DNA from: JAENVT01 sp031412355
Lineage (GTDB): Bacteria; Actinomycetota; Acidimicrobiia; Acidimicrobiales; Ilumatobacteraceae
NCBI GenBank assembly: GCA_031412355.1
Contig: JANOCR010000183.1
Location: forward strand, 1-49,603
Direction of reading: 5' to 3'
Length of the DNA: 49,603 bases
Of the stretch, positions 8,060 to 18,257 are shown piece by piece (the stretch's first letter is position 1; every line of letters begins with the position of its first letter). The position numbers and the translations under genes are program-made. The notes under the pieces are model-generated. The model saw nothing but the letters and a program-made list of their open reading frames with translations, had not been told where the DNA came from and searched no databases.

Positions 8060-9327
8060 GCACCAACGCCGAGTTCTTCGAACGCAGTTGCCGTGTGATC
8101 CCTGGCGGGGTCAACTCCAGCATTCGGGCGTTCAAGGCAGTCGGTGGCACGCCGTACATCGTCGATCGCGCCGAAGGGCCGTACGTGTGGGATGTCGAGG
8201 GCAGTCGCTACATCGATCTCGTGCAGAGCTACGGGGCGATCATCCTGGGCCATGCCCACCCAGCCGTGACGGCTGCCCTGGTTGCCGCTGCGGCCGGTGG
8301 CACGTCGTACGGCGCGCCCACACCGGGCGAGATGCTGTTGGCCGAGGCCATGACCGACCGTGTGCCCAGCTGCGACATGGTTCGTCTGATGAACTCGGGC
8401 ACCGAGGCCACCAGCACGGCTGTGCGGTTGGCGCGCGGCTACACCGGCCGCGACCGGCTGGTGATCTTCCACGGCAACTTTCACGGTGCGACCGATGCGC
8501 TGCTGGCCGCGGGCGGCAGCGGCGTGGCCACCCTTGGGCTGCCCGGCACCGCCGGTGTGCCCGCAAGCGCGGTCGCCAACACGCTGGTCGTGCCGTACAA
8601 CGTCGTCCCCCAACTCGACGACCAGGTCGCCGCGGTCATCGTCGAGCCGGTGGCCGCCAACATGGGAGTGGTCGCCCCGGCGCCAGGGTTCCTGCAAGGT
8701 CTCCGCGCCGAATGCGACCGGGTCGGTGCGTTGCTGGTGTTCGACGAGGTGATCACCGGCTTTCGCCTCGGCCACGGTGGCGCGCAGGCGATGTACGCGG
8801 TTGTGCCCGACCTGACCACATTCGGCAAGGTCATCGGCGGCGGGCTGCCGATCGGCGCTGTCGGAGGCCGCCGCGAGATCATGGAGACCCTGTCGCCATT
8901 GGGCCCTGTGTTCCACGCCGGCACGTTGGCCGGCAACCCGTTGGCCACCGCGGCCGGGCGCGCCGCGCTGCACGAACTGACCGACGACGTGTACGCGCAA
9001 CTGGGCGCGCGCGCTCGCCGCCTTGCATCGATACTCGCCGAGGCGTGCGACGCGGCGGGGATTGCATCGAAGTTCCCTGTGGTCGGCACCCTCGTGGGCA
9101 TGTACTTCGGCGACGGCGAGGCGCCGGCCAACTTCGTCGAGGCCAAGACCACTGACGAGCAGGTCTACCGCACCTTCTTCCACGCCATGTTGGACGAAGG
9201 AATCGCCCTGGCACCGGGGGCTTACGAGACCCTGTTCGTCGGCCTCGGCCACACCGACGATGTGCTCGACGCGATCGGCGAGGCCACCGCTCGCGCGGCG
9301 AGCGCCACCGCCAGCCGACTCAGCTGA
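8056..9327 (+). CDS. hemL: Glutamate-1-semialdehyde 2,1-aminomutase
   Basis: HemL converts glutamate-1-semialdehyde to 5-aminolevulinate, the substrate of the preceding gene. It is a PLP enzyme of aminotransferase class III, 423 residues long, which is the usual size. Visible signatures are IPGGVNSSIRAF at the N-terminus, RLMNSGTEATSTAVRLAR for phosphate binding, VFDEVITGFR with the PLP-binding Asp, and the Schiff-base lysine K258 in TTFGKVIGGGLPIGA. The start ATG overlaps the hemB stop, so the two are co-translated. With hemC and hemD nearby it shows the C5 route to heme. Confidence 0.96.
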   Translation: MSTNAEFFERSCRVIPGGVNSSIRAFKAVGGTPYIVDRAEGPYVWDVEGSRYIDLVQSYGAIILGHAHPAVTAALVAAAAGGTSYGAPTPGEMLLAEAMTDRVPSCDMVRLMNSGTEATSTAVRLARGYTGRDRLVIFHGNFHGATDALLAAGGSGVATLGLPGTAGVPASAVANTLVVPYNVVPQLDDQVAAVIVEPVAANMGVVAPAPGFLQGLRAECDRVGALLVFDEVITGFRLGHGGAQAMYAVVPDLTTFGKVIGGGLPIGAVGGRREIMETLSPLGPVFHAGTLAGNPLATAAGRAALHELTDDVYAQLGARARRLASILAEACDAAGIASKFPVVGTLVGMYFGDGEAPANFVEAKTTDEQVYRTFFHAMLDEGIALAPGAYETLFVGLGHTDDVLDAIGEATARAASATASRLS

Positions 9328-9329
9328 CG

Positions 9330-9335
9330 TAACCT
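9330..9335 (+). promoter_or_regulatory. Candidate -10 box before the 9343 gene
   Basis: TAACCT stands 7 bases before the ATG at 9343, giving a possible leaderless promoter just after hemL. Confidence 0.4.
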
Positions 9336-9342
9336 CGCCTCG

Positions 9343-10089
9343 ATGCGGCAATTCGTCTCGTTCCGCTTCTGGCTGGCGATCGCAGCCTTGATCGGCCTCA
9401 CCTACGGGTTGTGGTACGTGTTGGTCCGCCAGGACGAAACGGTTGCAGTACTCGGACAACCGGCGCAGGCGGCGACCACCGAGCACCGCGTCAATCTGGT
9501 GCAGCCGGTCTACGCCATTCAGGCGGATCCCGGATTCGCCATGGTCGACGGCGTGGCCAGCGGCGACATGCAACTGGCGCTCGACGCCACCCGAACCATG
9601 GTGGTCAAAGCCGGTACGCCGGGGCAGATCACGTGTAGCCGCCTGGCGGAAATCAACCAATGTGTCGTCGCCGCTGACCTGCTGGGTGACGCCGTGGTCT
9701 GGTTCTCACTGATTCCACACCCACAGCGCGCCAGCCTGCTGCTGCCGGGGGTGACCGAGATCCATACGGACAACTGGGTGCTGCTGGCCAATGGCTGGGA
9801 GGTGCCGCGCAGCGAAGTGGTCGAGCGCAACTGCGACGCCGCCGGGCTCGACGACTTCGTCGATCAGTACGGCGGCAGCCTCAGCACGTCGACGTTCAGC
9901 TTCGAGCAACAAGAGATCGTCAAAGTCACATGTCTCGAACAGCCGGAGAGCCCGACCACCACCAGTTCGACGTCGACCACCGTGCTGCCGGTCGTCATTC
10001 CGATCGACACCGCCGTGATCCCGGCCGAGCAGGTACCGGAGATCGAAGTGCCGGGCACAGCGGTACCGGTCGAAACCGTCGCCGGCTGA
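9343..10089 (+). CDS. Single-pass membrane protein, unknown function
   Basis: I do not recognise this 248-residue protein. Residues 9-27 (FWLAIAALIGLTYGLWYVL) form one transmembrane helix or uncleaved signal anchor, so the rest is probably extracellular. The middle part has four cysteines (in ITCSRLAEINQC, ERNCDAA and VTCLEQ) that could form two disulfides. The last ~50 residues are a Thr/Ser/Pro/Val-rich low-complexity tail containing TTTSSTSTT. It begins 15 bases after hemL and may be read from its own promoter. It converges on the methyltransferase gene at 10107. Confidence 0.8.
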   Translation: MRQFVSFRFWLAIAALIGLTYGLWYVLVRQDETVAVLGQPAQAATTEHRVNLVQPVYAIQADPGFAMVDGVASGDMQLALDATRTMVVKAGTPGQITCSRLAEINQCVVAADLLGDAVVWFSLIPHPQRASLLLPGVTEIHTDNWVLLANGWEVPRSEVVERNCDAAGLDDFVDQYGGSLSTSTFSFEQQEIVKVTCLEQPESPTTTSSTSTTVLPVVIPIDTAVIPAEQVPEIEVPGTAVPVETVAG

Positions 10090-10106
10090 GCAGGACGCGC
10101 CGGCAG

Positions 10107-11144
10107 CTACGGCTTGCGACGTTGGCGGGCGATCTCGTACGTCGCCAGGGCGGCTGCGGCACTGACATTCAACGAACTGAGCCGGCCGAGCATGGGAATG
10201 CTGACGATCAGATCGCATCGCTCGCGCGTCAGACGCGACAGCCCAGCACCCTCCGCGCCGAGCACCAGGCAGACACCCTCGACGGCCAGGTCGCCGATGT
10301 CGAAGAGGTCGCGGTCGGCGCCGTCATCGAGGCCGATCACCCAGATCCCGGCGTCTTTGATCCGCGCCAGCGCTGCCGGCAGGCCGCCGACCAACGCCAT
10401 GGGCACGTGTTCGACGGCGCCCGCGGCGGCCTTGGCGACGGTCGGTGTGATGTGGACGGCGCGGTGACGTGGAAGGACGACGCCGTCGACACCAGCACCG
10501 TCGCAGCAACGCAACATCGCGCCCAGGTTGCCGGGGTCGGTGACGCCATCGACTGCAACCAGGAACGGAGCGCGACCGGGACGGCGCTTGATGAGCTCGG
10601 CCAGCTCGGTCTCGATCAACGGCGCAGCGAACGCGATGACGCCTTGTGGTGCTTCGCTGCGCGCCTTCGCTTCGAGACGCTTGCGATTGACCTCCTGCAC
10701 CGGTGCGCGCACGCTGCGAGCAATCTCGACGATGTCGGTGACGATGTCGCTGGCCGATTCACCCTCCAGCAGGTCGGTGGCCACCCACACCTCCTGCACC
10801 CTGCGCTTGCCGGCGATCAACAGCTCGCGAACCGCTTGGCGCCCTTCGACCTGCTCGCCGCCGAGGGTCTTCTCCGGCTTGCGACGCTCTTCGCCCGTCG
10901 GAGTGATGCGCCCGGTGCGGCCGGCTCCGCGCGACGCGAATTGACGCGATGGCGAACGATCCGCGGATGCGCGACCCTTCCCCGCCGACGTGGCGCGGCC
11001 CTTCCCGGTCGAGGCCGAACGACTCTTGCCAGTGCCTGCCGCAACGCGGCCTTTCGGCACAGCCGCCGCGCGGCCCTTCGGCGCGGCCGAACGCGGCTGT
11101 GCGCCACGCCGGCCACCGGCACCGCTTGCCTGTCGTGCTGCCAT
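10107..11144 (-). CDS. rlmB: TrmH-family 23S rRNA 2'-O-methyltransferase (RlmB type)
   Basis: A SPOUT methyltransferase expected to methylate a ribose 2'-OH of 23S rRNA with S-adenosylmethionine. The catalytic part spans roughly residues 100-345: a substrate-binding L30e-like domain beginning EGRQAVRELL, then the knotted domain with VDGVTDPGNLGAMLR, LVLGAEGAGLSRL and SIPMLGRLSSLNVSAA, the three family motifs. The first ~95 residues are an unusual basic low-complexity extension with repeated KGR/GKGR units. The ATG at 11144 is supported by GAGGGAG about 9 bases upstream and lies 5 bases after the ispF stop, so the three genes ispD-ispF-rlmB form an operon. RlmB rather than another TrmH paralogue is the best guess. 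Confidence 0.9.
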   Translation of the reverse strand: MAARQASGAGGRRGAQPRSAAPKGRAAAVPKGRVAAGTGKSRSASTGKGRATSAGKGRASADRSPSRQFASRGAGRTGRITPTGEERRKPEKTLGGEQVEGRQAVRELLIAGKRRVQEVWVATDLLEGESASDIVTDIVEIARSVRAPVQEVNRKRLEAKARSEAPQGVIAFAAPLIETELAELIKRRPGRAPFLVAVDGVTDPGNLGAMLRCCDGAGVDGVVLPRHRAVHITPTVAKAAAGAVEHVPMALVGGLPAALARIKDAGIWVIGLDDGADRDLFDIGDLAVEGVCLVLGAEGAGLSRLTRERCDLIVSIPMLGRLSSLNVSAAAALATYEIARQRRKP

Positions 11145-11149
11145 CCGTA

Positions 11150-11626
11150 CTACTCCCTCGTGATCACGGCAACCGCCCAGCAGGCAATGCCTTCGTGGCG
11201 CCCGAGGGCACCCAAACCTTCCGGCCTCCGTCCTTTGACGGTGACCGGCGCTCCACATGCCTGGCTCAGCCTGGCCTGCATCTCTGCGCGATGCGGCGCC
11301 AACTTTGGCGTGTCGCACACCACCGCGCAGTCGACATTCCCGATGGTCCATCCATCGGCACGCACCAGTGTGCCTGCGTGTGCGAGCAAGACCAACGAGT
11401 CAGCACCCTTCCATTGTGGGTCTGTGTCGGGGAAGTGCTCGCCGATGTCACCGAGCCCGGCGGCACCCAGCAGTGCGTCGGCCACGGCGTGAGCCACGAC
11501 ATCGGCGTCACTGTGGCCATGCAGGCCTGGGCCATCGAACGTCACCCCGCCAAGCACAAGTCGACGCGCGGGGTCGTCGCTGACGCGGTGGATGTCGAAA
11601 CCCTGGCCGACCCGCACCTCGCTCAT
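11150..11626 (-). CDS. ispF: 2-C-methyl-D-erythritol 2,4-cyclodiphosphate synthase
   Basis: IspF cyclises the CDP-methylerythritol phosphate intermediate in the non-mevalonate isoprenoid pathway, releasing CMP. The protein has 158 residues, the standard length. The metal ligands are visible in VGQGFDIHRV (Asp and His) and in the HSDADVVAHAV loop. DIGEHFPDTDPQWKGADS and TVKGRRPEGLGALGR are conserved family segments. The ATG at 11626 overlaps the ispD stop (ATGA), so ispD and ispF are translationally coupled. It acts in the cytoplasm as a trimer. Confidence 0.96.
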   Translation of the reverse strand: MSEVRVGQGFDIHRVSDDPARRLVLGGVTFDGPGLHGHSDADVVAHAVADALLGAAGLGDIGEHFPDTDPQWKGADSLVLLAHAGTLVRADGWTIGNVDCAVVCDTPKLAPHRAEMQARLSQACGAPVTVKGRRPEGLGALGRHEGIACWAVAVITRE

Positions 11627-12270
11627 CGACTTTCCTTCTCGGCCAACTCGCGGGCCCACGCGAGGTCCTCCGGGTGGGTGATCTTGCGGTTGGTCTGCTC
11701 GCCGGCGACCACGACGACCCGCCCGCCGCAGATCTCGACCAGTCCGGCGTCGTCGGTGGCATCTCGACCACTGGCGTGTGCGGAGCGCAGAACCGACGCC
11801 CGAAAGGCCTGCGGTGTCTGCACGGCCACCATCGCAGCCCGCGGCGGAGTTTCGACGACGACGTTGTCGGCATCGATCCGCTTGATCGTGTCGGTCACAG
11901 CAACGCCCGGCACAGCAGCGTCGGCGCCATCTCGGACCGCCTCGATGACTGCCGCGAAGAGGTGCGCGGAAGCGAACGGGCGCGCTGCATCGTGCACGCA
12001 CACGATCGTCGCATCGGGTGGGACGGCTGCCAGACCGGCGCGAACCGAATCGCTGCGAGTCGAGCCGCCGGCGACGCCACCTTCGGTGGCAACGTCGTGT
12101 GGAGGAACCACCACGACCACGCCGTCGCTGGATGCCCGCGCCGCGTCGGCGGCGCGATCGATGACGCGTCGCGAGCCGACCAGTTCGTATTGCTTGGCGA
12201 GACCAGTCCGCGACCCGGCGCCGGCAGCGACCACGATGGTCCAGACATTCTCTGCTGCGGGGAGCGGCAC
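11623..12270 (-). CDS. ispD: 2-C-methyl-D-erythritol 4-phosphate cytidylyltransferase
   Basis: IspD joins CTP and methylerythritol phosphate, the step two before IspF. The protein is 215 residues. The nucleotide loop VVAAGAGSRTGLAKQYELV at the N-terminus, VHDAARPF near residue 95 and AVQTPQAFR near 150 are the family motifs. The GTG at 12270 is chosen because TACCCT lies 8 bases upstream and because only a few residues are needed before the first strand; the reading frame stays open further, but that stretch runs into the divergent regulator gene. It is the first gene of ispD-ispF-rlmB. Confidence 0.94.
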   Translation of the reverse strand: MPLPAAENVWTIVVAAGAGSRTGLAKQYELVGSRRVIDRAADAARASSDGVVVVVPPHDVATEGGVAGGSTRSDSVRAGLAAVPPDATIVCVHDAARPFASAHLFAAVIEAVRDGADAAVPGVAVTDTIKRIDADNVVVETPPRAAMVAVQTPQAFRASVLRSAHASGRDATDDAGLVEICGGRVVVVAGEQTNRKITHPEDLAWARELAEKESR

Positions 12271-12278
12271 GACCGGCG

Positions 12279-12291
12279 AGGGTAGTACCGT
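12279..12291. promoter_or_regulatory. Divergent overlapping -10 boxes for ispD and the CRP-like gene
   Basis: On the minus strand TACCCT (12284 to 12279) is 8 bases before the ispD GTG. On the plus strand TACCGT (12286-12291) is 9 bases before the regulator ATG at 12301. The two boxes are one base apart, so polymerase cannot sit on both at once. Both genes would be leaderless. Confidence 0.45.
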
Positions 12292-12300
12292 TCGACGGAC

Positions 12301-12963
12301 ATGGCTCACGAAGACCTTCTTGCTCAGACCGAATTCTTCGCCGAAGCGCCGTACGAGGTGCTGGCGCCGATCGCCGCCGCCGGGCGCGAGCAGCACCTGA
12401 TCCGCGGCGATGTGCTGTTTCACGAAGGCGACATCGCTGATTCCCTTCACCTGGTGCTGCGCGGTCGCCTCGCCATCGCCATCGCCAATCCGATCGATCA
12501 TCGTGAGACTGTGGTTGCGCTGATGGAACCGGGGGACCTGCTGGGCGAGATGGCCATGCTCGACGGCGGGCCGCGATCGGCGATGGCCAGGGCACTCGAG
12601 CCGTCTGCCGTGCTGACGATTCCGTTCGAGCCCGTCATGGAAGCGTTCCGGGACGATCCGCGACTGCTGTGGGGGGTTACCCGCTTGCTGGCCCAACGGT
12701 TACGAGTCGCCGACGAGGCGTTGGCCGACAGCGTGTTCCTCGACGTCACCGGCCGAACAGCCAAACGGCTGCTCGAACTGTCCGAAGGTGTCGACGACTT
12801 CATCCTGCCCGTCACCCAGGAAGAGTTGGCCGGCATGGTCGGGGCATCGCGCGAACGTGTCAACAAGGCCATCGCCAGTTTCATCCGCCTCGGCTGGATC
12901 GATCAGCACGAACGCAAGTACACGATCCTGAAGCGCGACAGTCTCGACATACGCGCCCGGTAG
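12301..12963 (+). CDS. CRP/FNR-family cyclic-nucleotide-binding regulator
   Basis: A 220-residue transcription factor. Residues 10-125 form a cyclic-nucleotide-binding jelly roll. The phosphate-binding cassette reads GEMAMLDGGPRSAMARA, keeping the Glu and the Arg-Ser pair that bind cAMP in Escherichia coli CRP, so nucleotide binding is likely. After the dimer helix (residues ~125-160) comes a winged helix-turn-helix, VTQEELAGMVGASRERVNKA, with the recognition helix SRERV typical of actinobacterial CRP. No FNR-type cysteine cluster is present. It is divergent from ispD with nearly overlapping promoters. It may control itself and ispD (inference). Confidence 0.93.
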   Translation: MAHEDLLAQTEFFAEAPYEVLAPIAAAGREQHLIRGDVLFHEGDIADSLHLVLRGRLAIAIANPIDHRETVVALMEPGDLLGEMAMLDGGPRSAMARALEPSAVLTIPFEPVMEAFRDDPRLLWGVTRLLAQRLRVADEALADSVFLDVTGRTAKRLLELSEGVDDFILPVTQEELAGMVGASRERVNKAIASFIRLGWIDQHERKYTILKRDSLDIRAR

Positions 12964-12969
12964 GCGGCC

Positions 12970-13728
12970 TCAGGCGTCGCGGCGAGCCGTGATGATCCCG
13001 CCGACCACGGCCACCGCAGTGGCGAAGGCCGCGAAGTAGAGCCCGCCGGCCAAGCGGCTGAGGCCGTCCGACGATGCTGACGCCTCGGGGTCGCCAAGCC
13101 GTATTCCCGAGATGTACGGCAGGTACTTCACCGCGTTGTCGACGCCTGCTACCGACAGAACAGCGATGATGATGTTCTCGACGACCAATGGCCACAGGAT
13201 CAGCACCGCGACCGCCGCCGGAGTGTTGCGAATGACCATGCCCAGCCCGAAGCCGAACAAACTGACGATCACGGCAAAGATGACGATGCCGATCAGCGCC
13301 GCTCGAGCATCGGGCTGGCCATCGAGCGACACCGAGACGCCGCGTGACGATGCGATCGCGGACGACAGGGCGAAGCAGAAGCCAACCACGAGCGTCTCGG
13401 CAACCGCGGCAAAGATGGCGATGACCACGCCCTTGGCGATCAAGACCCGCCCACGCTTTGGTGTGGCCGCGAACGTCGGGCGGATGGTTCCGTGGGCGAA
13501 CTCGGCGCTGATCGACACGGCGCCGACAACCCCTAGCAACAACGCCGTGACCACCGACGAGCCGGTGACCAAGCCGGCGACATCCGACACCTTCAACTCA
13601 TCGACATCGCCCAGCGCGGCAACGAGGATCGAGACGATGACGGGGAATGCAACGGCGATGATGAACAGCACGAGGTTCATGCGCACCGTGCGCAACTTGA
13701 TCCACTCACTGCGGATCGCGTTGATCAT
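12970..13728 (-). CDS. ABC-2 type transporter permease
   Basis: A 252-residue integral membrane protein with six likely helices, for example LVLFIIAVAFPVIVSILVAA near the N-terminus and VAVLILWPLVVENIIIAVLSV around residue 180. MINAIRSEWIKLRTVRM at the N-terminus and EFAHGTIRPTF after the second helix are typical of ABC-2 permeases such as NatB-like exporters. The start ATG overlaps the stop of the ATPase gene by four bases, so the two form one exporter. The substrate is not visible. It is the last gene of a three-gene operon starting at 15550. Confidence 0.92.
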   Translation of the reverse strand: MINAIRSEWIKLRTVRMNLVLFIIAVAFPVIVSILVAALGDVDELKVSDVAGLVTGSSVVTALLLGVVGAVSISAEFAHGTIRPTFAATPKRGRVLIAKGVVIAIFAAVAETLVVGFCFALSSAIASSRGVSVSLDGQPDARAALIGIVIFAVIVSLFGFGLGMVIRNTPAAVAVLILWPLVVENIIIAVLSVAGVDNAVKYLPYISGIRLGDPEASASSDGLSRLAGGLYFAAFATAVAVVGGIITARRDA

Positions 13729-14645
13729 GGCGTGCCCGCCACGGGCTGAGCGGCGAACTCCTGTGCCGCCGCTGTGGCTTGCAGGAAGGCGTCTTCCAGC
13801 GAACCGGTCTGTGGTGACAGTTCGTGCAGCACGAACCCGTTCCGCGCGGCGAGCTCGCCGACCTCGACGGCGGTGATGCCGCGAAACTCGGCCGTGGTTG
13901 CGTCAACCAGGCCGGCCTGCGCGCCCTGTGCGCTCGCCGCGTTGACGATGGCCTCGATGGCGGGGCTCTTGACACGCACCCATCGTTCAGCGTGACGCTC
14001 GACGAACTCGGCGACCGAACACTGCTCGATCAGCCGACCCTGACCGATCACCACGAGGTCGTTCGCCATCTGGGCCATCTCCGACAGCAGATGGCTGCTT
14101 ACCAGCACGGTGCGCCCTTGCGAGGCCAGATGCACGAGCACGTCACGGATCCAACGGATGCCTTCTGGGTCGAGACCGTTGGCCGGCTCGTCGAGGACCA
14201 CCGTGTGCGGGTCACCCAGCAACACACCCGCCAGGCCCAGTCGCTGACGCATGCCCAGCGAGTACGTCTTCACCCGGCGGCCGCCGACAGTGCGCAGACC
14301 GACGAGATCCAGGACCTCGTCCACCCGCGAACGTGCAAGTCCGTTCGATGCAGCCAGCCAGCGCAGATGGTTGCGGCCGCTGCGACCCGGATGCACGTAG
14401 CCGGCATCCAGCAGCGCGCCGACCTCGTGCAATGGTGACGACAGCTGACGGTAGGCGCGGCCATCGAACAACGCGCCACCCGTGTCGGGGCGGTCGAGGC
14501 CGAGCATGCATCGCATGGTCGTGCTCTTCCCCGATCCGTTGGGACCGAGAAACCCGGTCACGGTGCCGGGCCTGACGTCGAAGCTGAGATGGTCGACCGC
14601 CGTCGTACGCCCGAAACGCTTCGACAGGTCGGAGACCGAGATCAC
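13725..14645 (-). CDS. ABC transporter ATP-binding protein
   Basis: The 306-residue ATPase powers the permease encoded next to it. The Walker A motif GPNGSGKST lies at residues 34-42, the signature YSLGMRQRLGLA near 130, and Walker B VVLDEPANGLDP near 155. The last ~90 residues form a regulatory domain outside the core fold, as in DrrA/CcmA-type exporters of drugs, lipids or peptides. Four-base overlaps occur on both sides (with the permease and with the lipoprotein gene), so translation is tightly coupled. Confidence 0.95.
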   Translation of the reverse strand: MISVSDLSKRFGRTTAVDHLSFDVRPGTVTGFLGPNGSGKSTTMRCMLGLDRPDTGGALFDGRAYRQLSSPLHEVGALLDAGYVHPGRSGRNHLRWLAASNGLARSRVDEVLDLVGLRTVGGRRVKTYSLGMRQRLGLAGVLLGDPHTVVLDEPANGLDPEGIRWIRDVLVHLASQGRTVLVSSHLLSEMAQMANDLVVIGQGRLIEQCSVAEFVERHAERWVRVKSPAIEAIVNAASAQGAQAGLVDATTAEFRGITAVEVGELAARNGFVLHELSPQTGSLEDAFLQATAAAQEFAAQPVAGTP

Positions 14646-15550
14646 GTGCCGACGTTCCCCGTGAACTCGAGGGCGACGATCTCGGGCGAGGCACCTTCGA
14701 CGTTGAGTCGCGCCATCAGCGACCGGAGTGCTCCGGTCGTCAAGCGGGCGCTCACGCCATCGAGCACAGACAACACGTCGGATGTACCGGCATCGACTGA
14801 CATCAACGGCAGGTACACATTGTTCGGGACCAGCGTCTTGTCGTCTTGCAGCACGGTCAGGGTGGTGACGGACAGCGCCGGATCAGCGGAGCGTCCGAGG
14901 CCGCAATCGGCGGTGCCGGCAGTGACGGCTTCAACGACCTTGTCGATGGTCGTCGGCACGATCGACTTGAACTCGACCTCGTAGATGTCCTTCAATGCCG
15001 CCGCACCGAGCGGTGTCGCCGCGTCGAACCCCTCGGGGGCAGCAAGTGTGGCGACTCCGGGCTTGGTTCCAAGATCCGTCAAGGTGACAACCGTATTGGC
15101 GTCCGTGAAGGTCGTCGAGCAGAACACGACATCTTTGTCTTCGGCTGTCGTCGGGACCCCCAACTTGAGGTTCGCCGGCAATGCCCTGGTGATGGCGTCG
15201 CCCTGCGCCGACGTCGTGTTCGGTACCGCAGCAGATGTGCCCGCTTCGTCCGACAGCAACTCGAGCAATCCCTGCGTCGTGATTCCGGTCAGCTGCACCT
15301 CGCCCTTGCTCATGGCCTCGAGCAGCTCGGCGGGCGTCCCGAAGGCAGTCCTGCGGGCGACGCGGAACTCGGCCTTCTCGAGCGCCTGGCCGTAGATCTC
15401 GGCCATCATCTCGCTGACCGGCTCGGTCGTTGAACTGATGGTGATCTTCGGCTTCAACAACACGGTCGACTCGGTCGAGTTCGCGTCGCCGCAGGCGGCG
15501 AGCACAACGACGGTGACAATTGAAAACCTGAGGGTCGACGAGGGGCGCAC
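14642..15550 (-). CDS. OpuAC-like substrate-binding lipoprotein
   Basis: A lipoprotein of 302 residues. The lipobox VLAACG ends a short signal peptide, so the mature protein is anchored at Cys20. The body resembles the glycine betaine/quaternary amine binding proteins of the OpuAC/OsmF type: PKITISSTTEPVSEMMAEIYGQALEKAEF at its start is the usual first lobe, and TADCGLGRSADPALS and TLVPNNVYLPLM occur later. Those proteins normally work with importers, yet the next two genes encode an ABC-2 exporter. The start is GTG 15550, with TACGAT 8 bases upstream. The ligand is not known. Confidence 0.85.
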   Translation of the reverse strand: MRPSSTLRFSIVTVVVLAACGDANSTESTVLLKPKITISSTTEPVSEMMAEIYGQALEKAEFRVARRTAFGTPAELLEAMSKGEVQLTGITTQGLLELLSDEAGTSAAVPNTTSAQGDAITRALPANLKLGVPTTAEDKDVVFCSTTFTDANTVVTLTDLGTKPGVATLAAPEGFDAATPLGAAALKDIYEVEFKSIVPTTIDKVVEAVTAGTADCGLGRSADPALSVTTLTVLQDDKTLVPNNVYLPLMSVDAGTSDVLSVLDGVSARLTTGALRSLMARLNVEGASPEIVALEFTGNVGT

Positions 15551-15558
15551 GACGCAAG

Positions 15559-15564
15559 ATCGTA
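15559..15564 (-). promoter_or_regulatory. Candidate -10 box for the lipoprotein-exporter operon
   Basis: TACGAT on the minus strand is 8 bases before the GTG at 15550, supporting a leaderless transcript for the three-gene operon. Confidence 0.45.
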
Positions 15565-15613
15565 TGCCGTAGTCACCGAATTGCGGCTGCAGCCTTGGGC
15601 AAGCCTCAGCGGC

Positions 15614-18199
<2,586 letters not shown>

Positions 18200-18257
18200 G
18201 GTTTACATTTTGTCAAAGTCCGGCTGGATTTGAAAGCAGCGCCATGAACGCCGCTAG

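Noticed and set aside
8023..9660. 545-codon minus-strand frame
   Set aside because: Shadow of hemL and the next gene, with no domain pattern.
10081..10104. GCCGGC-N12-GCCGGC hairpin between convergent genes
   Set aside because: Only six-base arms in very GC-rich sequence and no T-run; it could easily arise by chance.
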